From NCBI GenBank assembly GCA_023254015.1, contig JALQYS010000008.1, positions 1-20,798 of the forward strand: a stretch of DNA of 20,798 bases. Reading direction: 5' to 3'. Position numbers and translations under genes: made by a program. Positions 6,986-14,874 of this stretch are shown here, in pieces; positions within the stretch are counted from its first letter, which is position 1, and each line of letters opens with the position of its first letter. The notes beneath the pieces were generated by a model. That model saw only the letters and a program-made list of their open reading frames with translations. It had not been told where the DNA came from and did not search any database. This stretch comes from Paracoccaceae bacterium. Lineage in GTDB: Bacteria > Pseudomonadota > Alphaproteobacteria > Rhodobacterales > Rhodobacteraceae.

Positions 6986-8491
6986 ATGACCAGCTCCCAC
7001 CAAGTCCCGATCCTTCATCCTGAGAAGTTCTATATCGACGGCAAATGGGTTGATCCGTCGACGAACCGGATGATCGACGTCGTCGATTCCGCGACCGAGG
7101 AGCTCTATTTTTCGGTTGCCGAAGCCGAGGTTGCCGATGTTGCGCGGGCTGTCGAGGCGGCGCGGCGCGCCTTTGACACCGGCCCTTGGCCGCGCATGAG
7201 CGCGTCAGAGCGGGCTGTCTACCTGCGCCGTTTCGCCGAGGCAATGGAAGCGCGCTATGATGACATGACCGAAATCTGGCCCCGCGAGACCGGGGTCATC
7301 GCGAGCATCGTGAAACCGGTTATGGAAGAGGTCCCCTTCGCGTTTCGCTACTATGCGGATCTTGCCGAGACATATCCCTTTGAGCAGGAGGTGCCGCCGA
7401 GTTTCGGGCCGGGATATGGGATGATCGCTGCCGAGGCGGTTGGTGTCGTCGGCGCAATTGTTCCCTGGAATATGCCCATGAACATTGCGACTTGGAAGCT
7501 CGCGCCGGCGTTGCTCGCGGGGTGCACGGTGGTCGTGAAGGCCTCGCCCGAGGCGCCCGGCGCAGCCTATGTGATCGGCGAGATCGCGGAGCAAATCGGC
7601 CTGCCCGCGGGGGTGGTGAACATCCTCACCGCTGATCGTGTGGCCTCCGAAGCCCTCGTGACCGATCACCGCGTCGACAAGATCACCTTCACCGGCTCGA
7701 CTGGTGTGGGCAAACGCATTGCGGGCATCATGGCCGAACGTGTCGGGCGTTACACGCTGGAACTTGGCGGAAAGTCGGCCGCGATCATCTGCGACGACAT
7801 GGATATCGATCAGGCCGCAGACAGCCTGACATCGGGCGCTTGCTTTGTTTCGGGGCAGGTCTGCGCGTCTCTCACGCGTATCATCGTCCCGCGTCATCGG
7901 CATGATGCGATGCTCGAAGCCATCGCGGCGCGCTACGCCAAGATCAAGGTCGGCAATCCGTTTGATCGCGATGTGCAAATGGGGCCGCTTGCATCCGATA
8001 CGCAGCGGGCGCGCGTCGAGGAATACATCCAGATCGGCAAAGACGCGGGCGCGACGCTCGCCTTCGGGGGCGATCGGCCCAAAGATCTCAACCGGGGGTG
8101 GTTCATCCAGCCGACGGTATTTGGAAATGTCGACAATGGATCGCGCCTCGCCCAGGAGGAAATCTTTGGCCCTGTGACCTCTGTCATCGCGGCCGAGGAC
8201 GAGAACGATGCGATCCGGCTGGCGAATGACTCGATTTTCGGCCTCAACGCGTCTGTTTTCACGAATGACGCCGACCGTGTCCTTGAAATGAGCCGCAAGT
8301 TGCGGACCGGAACGGTTGGACAGAACGGGAACCGCGCGGATTTCGGAATTGGCTTTGGCGGGTTCAAACAGTCCGGGATTGGCCGCGAAGGCGGCGTTGC
8401 GGGGCTGCTGCCCTATCTTGAGAACAAAACCGTCGTTCTCGACGCTGCGCCCCGCGGATCCGCGGCCGCCAAAAACGGGGCAGGGGCATGA
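6986..8491 (+). CDS. NAD(P)-dependent aldehyde dehydrogenase
   Basis: A 501-residue ALDH-superfamily enzyme oxidising an aldehyde to the acid. Visible are FYIDGKWVDP at the N-terminus, the cofactor-binding VVGAIVPWNMPMN and FTGSTGVGK segments, the general base Glu in LELGGKSA, the nucleophilic Cys in SGQVCASLTR, and EEIFGPV. ATG 6986 is preferred over earlier in-frame starts because the preceding codons overlap the NIPSNAP gene and the family begins about here; the ribosome site is weak. It overlaps the HAD gene by four bases (ATGA), implying translational coupling. The substrate is unknown; sequence style is that of betaine/general aldehyde dehydrogenases. Confidence 0.93.
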   Translation: MTSSHQVPILHPEKFYIDGKWVDPSTNRMIDVVDSATEELYFSVAEAEVADVARAVEAARRAFDTGPWPRMSASERAVYLRRFAEAMEARYDDMTEIWPRETGVIASIVKPVMEEVPFAFRYYADLAETYPFEQEVPPSFGPGYGMIAAEAVGVVGAIVPWNMPMNIATWKLAPALLAGCTVVVKASPEAPGAAYVIGEIAEQIGLPAGVVNILTADRVASEALVTDHRVDKITFTGSTGVGKRIAGIMAERVGRYTLELGGKSAAIICDDMDIDQAADSLTSGACFVSGQVCASLTRIIVPRHRHDAMLEAIAARYAKIKVGNPFDRDVQMGPLASDTQRARVEEYIQIGKDAGATLAFGGDRPKDLNRGWFIQPTVFGNVDNGSRLAQEEIFGPVTSVIAAEDENDAIRLANDSIFGLNASVFTNDADRVLEMSRKLRTGTVGQNGNRADFGIGFGGFKQSGIGREGGVAGLLPYLENKTVVLDAAPRGSAAAKNGAGA

Positions 8492-9180
8492 ACATGATCA
8501 CCCCCAATGCCCGCCCGAACGGATCGCGTCTGCATGTGTTCGACATGGACGGCACGCTGTTGCGCAGCACGGCCACCATCGAGCTTGCGCGACATCTAGG
8601 CCATCTCGATCGCGGGCAGGAGATCGAGACGCTTTGGGGAGAGGGCCGTATTTCGGATACGGATTTCTGGCGCGCGCTTCTGGAGATCTGCGACGGAGCG
8701 ACCGATGCAGATTTTGACAAGGCCTTTGCGTCTTCGCCCTGGATGGCGGGGGTTGCCGAGGTTTTTGCCGACATCACCGCCCGAGGCGAAGCGGCGATCG
8801 TTATATCGCAATCCCCGACCTTCTTTGTCGAGCGTCTGAAAACCTGGGGCGCGCACGAAACCTACGGCTCTGACGTGGTGCCGGGCGCGCCCCTGAGCGA
8901 CACCGCCACTTTGTTACCCGAGGCCAAAGTGGAGATCACGCGGGCCGCGCTCACTGCCCGCGGTTTGGGGGCCGCCGACTGCGTTGCCTATGGCGACTCG
9001 TCGAGCGACGTGGAGCTTTTCAAGTCCTTCGCGAACACGATCGGCGTGAACCCGTCAGCCACTCTGAGCAAGCTGGCCACCGTCGAATACCGCGGCACGG
9101 ACATGCGCGAAGCCTACCGGTTGGGGCGCGATCTGATCGGCCAAAACGACCGCCAGAACATCAATCAAGACAACACATGA
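8488..9180 (+). CDS. HAD-family phosphatase (SerB-like, subclass IB)
   Basis: A 230-residue haloacid-dehalogenase phosphatase. Motif I is FDMDGTLL (nucleophile and acid/base Asp), motif II the Ser in VISQSP, motif III the Lys in EAKVEI, and motif IV GDSSSD, with a small helical cap inserted after motif I as in phosphoserine phosphatases. It probably dephosphorylates a small metabolite in the cytoplasm. Candidates from the neighbourhood are a phosphoribosyl compound, FMN or a ribityl phosphate, none provable here. The start overlaps the aldehyde dehydrogenase stop. Confidence 0.88.
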   Translation: MNMITPNARPNGSRLHVFDMDGTLLRSTATIELARHLGHLDRGQEIETLWGEGRISDTDFWRALLEICDGATDADFDKAFASSPWMAGVAEVFADITARGEAAIVISQSPTFFVERLKTWGAHETYGSDVVPGAPLSDTATLLPEAKVEITRAALTARGLGAADCVAYGDSSSDVELFKSFANTIGVNPSATLSKLATVEYRGTDMREAYRLGRDLIGQNDRQNINQDNT

Positions 9181-9197
9181 CAAGGAGCTAGGGGCTA

Positions 9198-9968
9198 GTG
9201 GGCAATAAGCAAACCGCGACAAAGGTTCTCTTTGTAGGTGAATCCTGGATCAAGCACACGATCCACATGAAGGGCTTCGACCAGTTCAACAATACCCAAT
9301 ACGAAGAAGGCGCGGGCCATTTCCTGAGCTGCATGGACGAGGCCGGGTTTGATATCACCTATATCCGGGCGCATGAGGTCTCGCTGCGTTTCCCGCGCAC
9401 CGCTGAGGAAATGGATCAGTTCGATGTCGTCGTGATCTCTGATATCGGATCGAACTCGTTCTTGCTGGTCGACGAGACGTTTTTTGAGTCGAAAAAAATG
9501 CCGAACCGCCTCGAGCTGGTCTCGGATTTTGTCAAGCGCGGGGGCGGTCTTGTCATGGTGGGCGGCTATCTGTCCTTTACCGGGATCGACGCCAAAGGAC
9601 GCTATGGCATGAGCCCGCTCGCGGCACCTTTGCCCGTCACGCTCTTGGATCATGACGACCGGATCGAAAAGCCCGAAGGGGCATGCGTCACCGTCTGCGA
9701 GCCGGGGCATCCGGTGCTTGGCGATACCCCGTCTGCGGATTGGCCGCAGGTCTTGGGCTATAACAAGTTGATCGCAAAGCCGGGTGTGACCGTGGTCGCC
9801 AAGGTCGATGACGATCCCATGATCGCTGTCGGTGAATTTGGTAAAGGGCGGTCTGCCGTATTCGCCTCTGATCTGGCACCGCATTGGGCCCCGCCGGAAT
9901 TCCTCAGCTGGCCACATTACGCGGGCTTGTGGAGCGCGATCCTCTCTTGGACCGCAGGCGCGCGCTAA
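9198..9968 (+). CDS. Class I glutamine amidotransferase-like protein, elbow Cys absent
   Basis: A 256-residue protein with the flavodoxin-like fold of the GATase1-like group (resembling PF07090 proteins): KVLFVGESWIKHTIHMKGFD at the N-terminus, FDVVVISDIGSNS, GGGLVMVGGYLSFTGIDAKG, and a C-terminal GKGRSAVFASDLAPHW block. The strand-turn-helix where glutaminases carry G-x-C-x-G reads VGGYLS here, so the nucleophilic Cys is missing and classical glutaminase activity is unlikely. Its biochemical role is unknown. The start is GTG 9198, eleven bases after AAGGAG. It sits 17 bases after the HAD gene. Confidence 0.8.
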   Translation: MGNKQTATKVLFVGESWIKHTIHMKGFDQFNNTQYEEGAGHFLSCMDEAGFDITYIRAHEVSLRFPRTAEEMDQFDVVVISDIGSNSFLLVDETFFESKKMPNRLELVSDFVKRGGGLVMVGGYLSFTGIDAKGRYGMSPLAAPLPVTLLDHDDRIEKPEGACVTVCEPGHPVLGDTPSADWPQVLGYNKLIAKPGVTVVAKVDDDPMIAVGEFGKGRSAVFASDLAPHWAPPEFLSWPHYAGLWSAILSWTAGAR

Positions 9969-10050
9969 GGCCGGGCCCCATAGGAACACCAAGCAAGGGC
10001 ATGGTCATGTTGAAGCAAAAGCAAGCCGCACCGCTGAACGAGGTCCGCAC

Positions 10051-10983
10051 ATGACTGGACATCTTTTGGTTGTTGGTGCCATCAATATTGACTTGGTCGT
10101 GCCGGTCCAGTCCCTACCCGGTCCGGGCGAGACCGTCGTCGGCGACGCGTTGCAGAGGCATGGCGGCGGCAAGGGCGGTAACTCAGCGGTTGCTGCGGTC
10201 CGGGCCGGTGCCAAGGTGCGCTATGTCGGGGCCGTCGGAGATGATCAGCTCGGGGCCGGGGCGCTCACCGATTTGCGCGCCGACGGTGTCGAAGCCTCTG
10301 ACGTTGCTCTCAAGCCAAAGGTCGCAACCGGTTGCGCATTGATTGTTGTTGACGCGAAAGGAGAGAACCAGATCGCGGTCGCCGCCGGTGCGAACATGCG
10401 CCTGACGGTTGAAGACGTCGAGACCGCGTTGGGCCGCTCCGAAGGCTGGACCTCGACGGCGCTTGTCAGCACCGAGATCACACCGGACGCAGTGGTCGCT
10501 GCGGTCAAGGGCGCGCGCGCGCGTGGCTGGCTTTGTGTGCTCAATCCTGCGCCGGTGATCCCCGAAATCCTCGAGACGCTCGATCTTGCGCCGATCGTGA
10601 CACCCAACCGGGGCGAGTTGCGCGATATCTACCGCCTTCTTGGGGGCGAGGGGGATCCCGACGCCAAAGATGCGGCTGCTTTTGTTGCGCGGCACACGGG
10701 GGCTGCGGTTGTCGTGACGCTCGGCTCAGAGGGTGTTCTTGTATGCGACGCCGAGGGGCAGTGCACCACCATCCCGGCCCGGCCCGCAGCGCGCGTCGTC
10801 GATACCACGGGGGCAGGCGATACCTTCAACGGCGTCTTCGCCGCGCGCCTAGCCGCGGGCGACGGCCTGTTGGAGGCCGCACGCCGAGGGGTCACAGCGG
10901 CCTCTTTGTCGGTCGAGGCCGCAGGCGCACGCACAAGCATGCCCATGGAAACTGAAATTGAAGCCGCATTCGCGGCGCAATGA
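10051..10983 (+). CDS. rbsK: Ribokinase (PfkB family)
   Basis: A 310-residue carbohydrate kinase, probably forming ribose-5-phosphate from ribose and ATP. It has GAINIDLVVPV (ribose-contact Asn/Asp as in RbsK), the GGGKGGNSAVAA first PfkB signature, STE in the substrate lid region, NPAP, TPNRGE, and DTTGAGDTFNG with the catalytic Asp. Length matches RbsK. ATG 10051 is the first good in-frame start (GAGG seven bases before); longer frames run back into the preceding gene. Placed immediately before PRPP synthetase, it would supply that enzyme directly. A related sugar or nucleoside substrate cannot be excluded. Confidence 0.88.
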   Translation: MTGHLLVVGAINIDLVVPVQSLPGPGETVVGDALQRHGGGKGGNSAVAAVRAGAKVRYVGAVGDDQLGAGALTDLRADGVEASDVALKPKVATGCALIVVDAKGENQIAVAAGANMRLTVEDVETALGRSEGWTSTALVSTEITPDAVVAAVKGARARGWLCVLNPAPVIPEILETLDLAPIVTPNRGELRDIYRLLGGEGDPDAKDAAAFVARHTGAAVVVTLGSEGVLVCDAEGQCTTIPARPAARVVDTTGAGDTFNGVFAARLAAGDGLLEAARRGVTAASLSVEAAGARTSMPMETEIEAAFAAQ

Positions 10984-11019
10984 CCAACGATCCCAGTTGA
11001 AACGAAAGGCTGCCTTGCC

Positions 11020-12075
11020 ATGACTTCGATCCTAGAGCGCATCCGCGCCACAGCACCAACGGACCAACCGCCGCGCAGTGGGGTGGAGGATATGCTGGTT
11101 CAGACCTATTCGAAACGACTGATGGTCTTCACAGGTCGCGCGAACGCGCCCTTGGCGCAAGCCATCGTCGATCAGTTGGGCATCAACCTTGGGGGTGTGA
11201 CGCTCAAGACCTTCTCGAGCGGGGAGGTTTATAGCAAGTTCGACTCCTCGATCCGCGGTGCGGATGTGTTCATCGTGCAGCCCATGTGCGGCAACCCCGA
11301 AACGGGTGTGAACACGAATGACGCGCTGATGGAGCTGCTGCTGATGATCGACGCTGCCGTTGGCGCCAGCGCCCACCGGGTAATCGCCGTGTGCCCTTGG
11401 TATGGCTATGCCCGTCAGGACAAGAAATCCGCCCCGCGAGAGCCCATTTCGGCGCGGGTCGTCGCACGCGCACTCGAAGCAACCGGGGTTGATAGGGTCC
11501 TGACGATGGATCTGCACGCCGGACAGCTGCAGGGATTCTTTGGGATTCCCGTTGATCACATGACAGCTGCGGGCAGTTTGGCGGAATATTTCACGAATTT
11601 TGACGACAATCTCGTGGTCGTTGCGCCTGATGCGGGGCGCGTAAAACTGAACAAACAGTTTGCGGCACAGATCGGGGCCAGCCTTGCGATCCTGAACAAA
11701 GAGCGCCCGCAACAGCAAATGGCCGAAATCACCACGGTGATTGGCGATGTGCGGGGAAAAACGGCGCTGGTGATTGACGACATGATCGACACCGCGGGTA
11801 CGCTCTGCGCGGCGGGGGAAACGCTCAAAAAGGCAGGCGCAACGCGCGTTCTGGCGGCGGCGACCCATGGCGTGTTCAGCGGGCCAGCCTTTGAACGCTT
11901 GGCCGCCTCGCCATTCGAACAGGTCGTCGTCACCGACACGATCCCGTTAGCGAAGGGCGCCCCCGAGAAGATCAAGGTGCTTTCTTGCGCGCCGCTGCTG
12001 GCTGAAACCATCGGCCGCATTTTCATCGACGAATCCGTCAGTGCTGTCTTCGACGGCAAAAACCACACGTTCTAA
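11020..12075 (+). CDS. prs: Ribose-phosphate pyrophosphokinase (PRPP synthetase)
   Basis: A 351-residue class I PRPP synthetase: ribose-5-phosphate plus ATP gives PRPP plus AMP. Two PRTase-fold halves are visible: LMVFTGRANAPLAQAI and FSSGEVYSKF, DVFIVQPMCGN, YARQDKK, MDLHAGQLQGFF, the NKERP flexible-loop segment, and the PRPP-binding VIDDMIDTAGT. About 25 residues precede the usual start, so an internal ATG at 11092 is an alternative; I keep 11020 because GAAAGG lies upstream. From memory of the family, wording such as PCGN-to-MCGNPETGVNTNDALMEL and the C-terminal SVSAVFDGKN resembles actinobacterial rather than housekeeping alphaproteobacterial Prs. It is probably a dedicated second copy feeding NAMPT. 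Confidence 0.95.
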   Translation: MTSILERIRATAPTDQPPRSGVEDMLVQTYSKRLMVFTGRANAPLAQAIVDQLGINLGGVTLKTFSSGEVYSKFDSSIRGADVFIVQPMCGNPETGVNTNDALMELLLMIDAAVGASAHRVIAVCPWYGYARQDKKSAPREPISARVVARALEATGVDRVLTMDLHAGQLQGFFGIPVDHMTAAGSLAEYFTNFDDNLVVVAPDAGRVKLNKQFAAQIGASLAILNKERPQQQMAEITTVIGDVRGKTALVIDDMIDTAGTLCAAGETLKKAGATRVLAAATHGVFSGPAFERLAASPFEQVVVTDTIPLAKGAPEKIKVLSCAPLLAETIGRIFIDESVSAVFDGKNHTF

Positions 12076-12092
12076 TCAAAAGGAGAACATCC

Positions 12093-12293
12093 ATGGCACA
12101 TATCGAAGCTGCGTTTTTCAACAAGCGGTTTGAAGACGAAGAGTTCAACGAAAAGATGATCACCGCCCTGACCAATGCGGTCGCCTCTGTTTTGGGCGAG
12201 GATGCCGGCAAGGATACGACGATCATTTTGCATGGGATCGACCCGGCCCGTTGGGGGCACGGGGGCAACCAGCTCTCCAAGCGTTTTGAATAG
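12093..12293 (+). CDS. Small tautomerase-superfamily (4-OT-like) protein lacking Pro-1
   Basis: A 66-residue protein aligning over its full length with 4-oxalocrotonate tautomerases: a first beta strand, Arg-11 conserved, the helix EKMITALTNAVASVLG, the strand TTIILHGI, and the WGHGGNQLSK loop equivalent to FGIGGELAS. The catalytic amino-terminal Pro is replaced by Ala (sequence MAH) and the Arg-39 position by Thr. The start is secure because AAGGAG lies eight bases upstream of ATG 12093, which is 17 bases after prs. A tautomerase using Pro-1 chemistry is therefore unlikely; it could be structural, bind a ligand, or use another mechanism. Confidence 0.8.
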   Translation: MAHIEAAFFNKRFEDEEFNEKMITALTNAVASVLGEDAGKDTTIILHGIDPARWGHGGNQLSKRFE

Positions 12294-12396
12294 GATCGTC
12301 ACCTCATAGCGCGACAAGCGGCAAAGACCTGGATCGCTGTCCCTGATCGTGCGTTCACGGTTTTTGCCGCTTCGAGTATTCTTGTCCGGGGACTGG

Positions 12397-13857
12397 ATGT
12401 GGGCGCGCCGCGCTCGGCCCCCGGGCGAAGCCACAGCGGATCAATCGATCTGCACCCGCCTGAAGGATGAAATTTTGGCCGCCACATTTGATGTCTTTGA
12501 TCCTGCGAGCGGGGCGCTCCTTGACAAAGTCCCTGATGGGTCCGTGCAGGACGCCCTCCACGCGGTGGATGCCGCCTATACCGCTTTTCCATCATGGGCT
12601 GCGATGGCGAGCCGCGCGCGCGCAGAAATCTTGCGTCGCTGCTATGACCTGATGCTGCGAGATGCGGCAAAATTGACCCGGTTGATCGTCGCGGAAAATG
12701 GCAAGTCCTTTGCGGATGCGCGATCAGAGGTGCTCTACGCGGCAGAGTTTTTCCGTTGGTTTTCCGAAGAGGCCGTCCGTGCCGACTGCGCCTATGGCGA
12801 TGCTCCCACAGGTGGCGCAAAAACACTGGTGACAAAGGCACCCGTCGGTGTTGCCGCGCTCATCACGCCTTGGAATTTTCCTGCGGCAATGGCGACGAGG
12901 AAAATCGCTCCGGCCTTGGCCGCAGGGTGCACCGTGGTTCTAAAGCCCGCAGAGGAGACGCCGCTGACGGCGCTTGCGTTGGCCGATCTGCTCACAGAAG
13001 CAGGCGTGCCGGCAGGTGTCGTGAACGTGGTGCCGACGACAAACGCACCGGAGGTCGTCGCTGCTTGGCTGGCCGATGACCGCGTGCGCAAGTTAAGCTT
13101 TACCGGATCGACCCAGGTTGGCCGCATCTTGCTCGCTCAGGCCGCCAATCGCGTGGTCAATTGCAGCATGGAGCTTGGCGGAAACGCGCCCTTTGTCGTG
13201 TCCGCCGACGCCGATATCGACGAGGCCGTCAAGGGGGCCATGATCGCCAAGTATCGTGGCGGCGGTCAGGCCTGTACGGCCGCCAACAGGTTCTACGTGC
13301 ACCAAGATGTCCTGGACTCGTTCACGCAAAAGCTTTGTGCAGCGGTCAGCGCGCTCAAGGTTGGGCCGTCTTGCGACCAAACGAACGAAATCGGCCCAGT
13401 CATCAACGCCAAGGCACGGGATCGCATTGCGAGGCTCGTCGATGGTGCCGTCGCGGAGGGCGCGCGTATCGCCGCTCAGTGCAAGATCCCCAATGATGGC
13501 TGGTTCTATCCGCCAACGGTGTTGAGCGGCGTTGCGGACGATGCGCAAATTCTGAACGAAGAGATTTTCGGCCCGGTCGCCCCGATTGTGGGTTGGAGCG
13601 ATGAGGAGGCCATGATCGCCGCGGCCAACAACACCGAATTTGGCTTGGCTGCCTATGTCTATTCGGGGCGCATGCAAGACGCCTTGCGTATTGCAGAGAA
13701 GATCGAGGCTGGCATGGTGGGTATCAATCGCGGGATTGTATCTGATCCTGCAGCCCCCTTTGGCGGTGTGAAGCAAAGTGGCATTGGCCGCGAAGGGGCG
13801 AACGAAGGCATTCGTGAGTTCCAAGAAACGCGGATGTTCAGCGTGGATTGGAAATAG
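12397..13857 (+). CDS. Succinate-semialdehyde dehydrogenase-like aldehyde dehydrogenase
   Basis: An ALDH-superfamily enzyme (486 residues from ATG 12397) close to GabD-type succinate-semialdehyde dehydrogenases. Visible are FDVFDPASG, ITPWNFPAAM, FTGSTQVGR, the general base in MELGGNAP, the catalytic Cys in GGGQACTAANRF, EEIFGPVAP and PFGGVKQSGIGREG. It likely oxidises a short carboxylate-bearing semialdehyde to a dicarboxylate. The start is uncertain: GTG 12349 would add 16 residues, and residues before FDVFDP do not resemble the family, so the N-terminus may be altered. It is the second dehydrogenase of the operon and sits ten bases before the next gene. Confidence 0.9.
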   Translation: MWARRARPPGEATADQSICTRLKDEILAATFDVFDPASGALLDKVPDGSVQDALHAVDAAYTAFPSWAAMASRARAEILRRCYDLMLRDAAKLTRLIVAENGKSFADARSEVLYAAEFFRWFSEEAVRADCAYGDAPTGGAKTLVTKAPVGVAALITPWNFPAAMATRKIAPALAAGCTVVLKPAEETPLTALALADLLTEAGVPAGVVNVVPTTNAPEVVAAWLADDRVRKLSFTGSTQVGRILLAQAANRVVNCSMELGGNAPFVVSADADIDEAVKGAMIAKYRGGGQACTAANRFYVHQDVLDSFTQKLCAAVSALKVGPSCDQTNEIGPVINAKARDRIARLVDGAVAEGARIAAQCKIPNDGWFYPPTVLSGVADDAQILNEEIFGPVAPIVGWSDEEAMIAAANNTEFGLAAYVYSGRMQDALRIAEKIEAGMVGINRGIVSDPAAPFGGVKQSGIGREGANEGIREFQETRMFSVDWK

Positions 13858-13867
13858 GGAGAAGAAC

Positions 13868-14815
13868 ATGGCGGATTTCAAAGAGCTTGTCCGATCGGCT
13901 TGGGATGCGGCCTGGAACCAGGGCGATGTCGATGCCTTGGACGCAATCATGCATCCCAGTTACGCGTTGGAAAACGAAGGTCTGGGGATCAGTGCCGGCA
14001 TCGCAGAACTCAAGGCGCAGGTCCTCGCGATGCGCGCCGCGATGCCGAACCTTGTGACAAGCGTAGACAAGATCGTCGTCGATGGAGACGATTTTGCGCT
14101 GTTCTGGTCGGCGACGGGCAGGTTCACACATCCCTTTGGTGATGTGCCCCCAAATGGCCGTTCGCTGAAATCCCGCGGCGCGGTGCAGGGGGAGCTGAGC
14201 GATGGTCTGATCATCCGCGAACGCGTGACTTGGGACCCCAGCGTCGAGATGCTGTCCGATTTGGGGGCGCCCGGATTGGGGTCTGCCTTCGAAGCCGATG
14301 CTACAGGCGCTTCCAGCGGCGGCGCAGATGGGCCGAGCTTGGAGGACCTGAAAGAGTTCAACCGAAAATTTGTCTCGGGTGTGACGGCTGTGACCGTGCA
14401 GGATGCGTCCGGGCGTGCCAGGGGGCTGGCCGTCAGCGCGTATATGTCTTTGTCGCTTGATCCACCGCTGGTGGTGGTCTGCGTGCAGAACACCTCATCG
14501 ACATATCCCTCCTTGTTCGAAGCAAGTCACTTGGGCATCAATATTCTCGCCAATGATCAAAGAGATATTGTTGATCGCTTCGCGAGCAAATCGGATGACA
14601 AATTCGCGGGCGTGACGTGGCACGCGGGCCCGGCGGGCTCGCCGCTGATTGATGGCGCTTCCGCATCTGTCGAGGCGGAGATCAAGGAACGATTCCGAGC
14701 AAAAACACATGTGGTCATCATCGCAAGAGTCCGGCACCTTGAAGTGTCTGATGTCGCGCCGTTGGCATATATGTCGGGCAAATTCTACGACAGCGCATCG
14801 CTCAAGAGCATCTGA
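13868..14815 (+). CDS. SnoaL-like domain fused to a flavin reductase
   Basis: A 315-residue two-domain protein. Residues 1-130 resemble the NTF2/SnoaL-like fold (AWDAAWNQGDVDALDAIMHP, ending with the strand-rich GRFTHPFGDVPPNGR region). After a Gly/Ser/Ala linker near 145-158, residues 160-315 form an HpaC/RutF-like NAD(P)H:flavin reductase domain (EFNRKFVSGVTAVTVQD, SLSLDPPLVVVCVQNTS, GINILANDQRDI, DKFAGVTW). The reductase half would supply reduced FMN to the luciferase-like monooxygenase of the same operon. The SnoaL half may bind or cyclise an intermediate, but that is inference. GGGAGAAG precedes ATG 13868. Confidence 0.88.
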   Translation: MADFKELVRSAWDAAWNQGDVDALDAIMHPSYALENEGLGISAGIAELKAQVLAMRAAMPNLVTSVDKIVVDGDDFALFWSATGRFTHPFGDVPPNGRSLKSRGAVQGELSDGLIIRERVTWDPSVEMLSDLGAPGLGSAFEADATGASSGGADGPSLEDLKEFNRKFVSGVTAVTVQDASGRARGLAVSAYMSLSLDPPLVVVCVQNTSSTYPSLFEASHLGINILANDQRDIVDRFASKSDDKFAGVTWHAGPAGSPLIDGASASVEAEIKERFRAKTHVVIIARVRHLEVSDVAPLAYMSGKFYDSASLKSI

Positions 14816-14874
14816 ATTGAGCTTTCTCTTAAGGCGCTGGATGAACCGGAACAACGCAAGCAACAGGAACCGAA

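Noticed and set aside
9195..9992. Minus-strand open frame over the amidotransferase-like gene
   Set aside because: Composition is that of an antisense shadow; the plus-strand protein has clear fold motifs and an AAGGAG site.
3818..12075. NAD+-based phage defence or counter-defence module, suggested by NAMPT plus Prs
   Set aside because: There is no NMN adenylyltransferase, NADase or phage gene, and the setting is an inducible metabolic operon.
14816..14874. FMN riboswitch before ribH
   Set aside because: The 59-base gap is too short and lacks the conserved RFN stems and sequence blocks.
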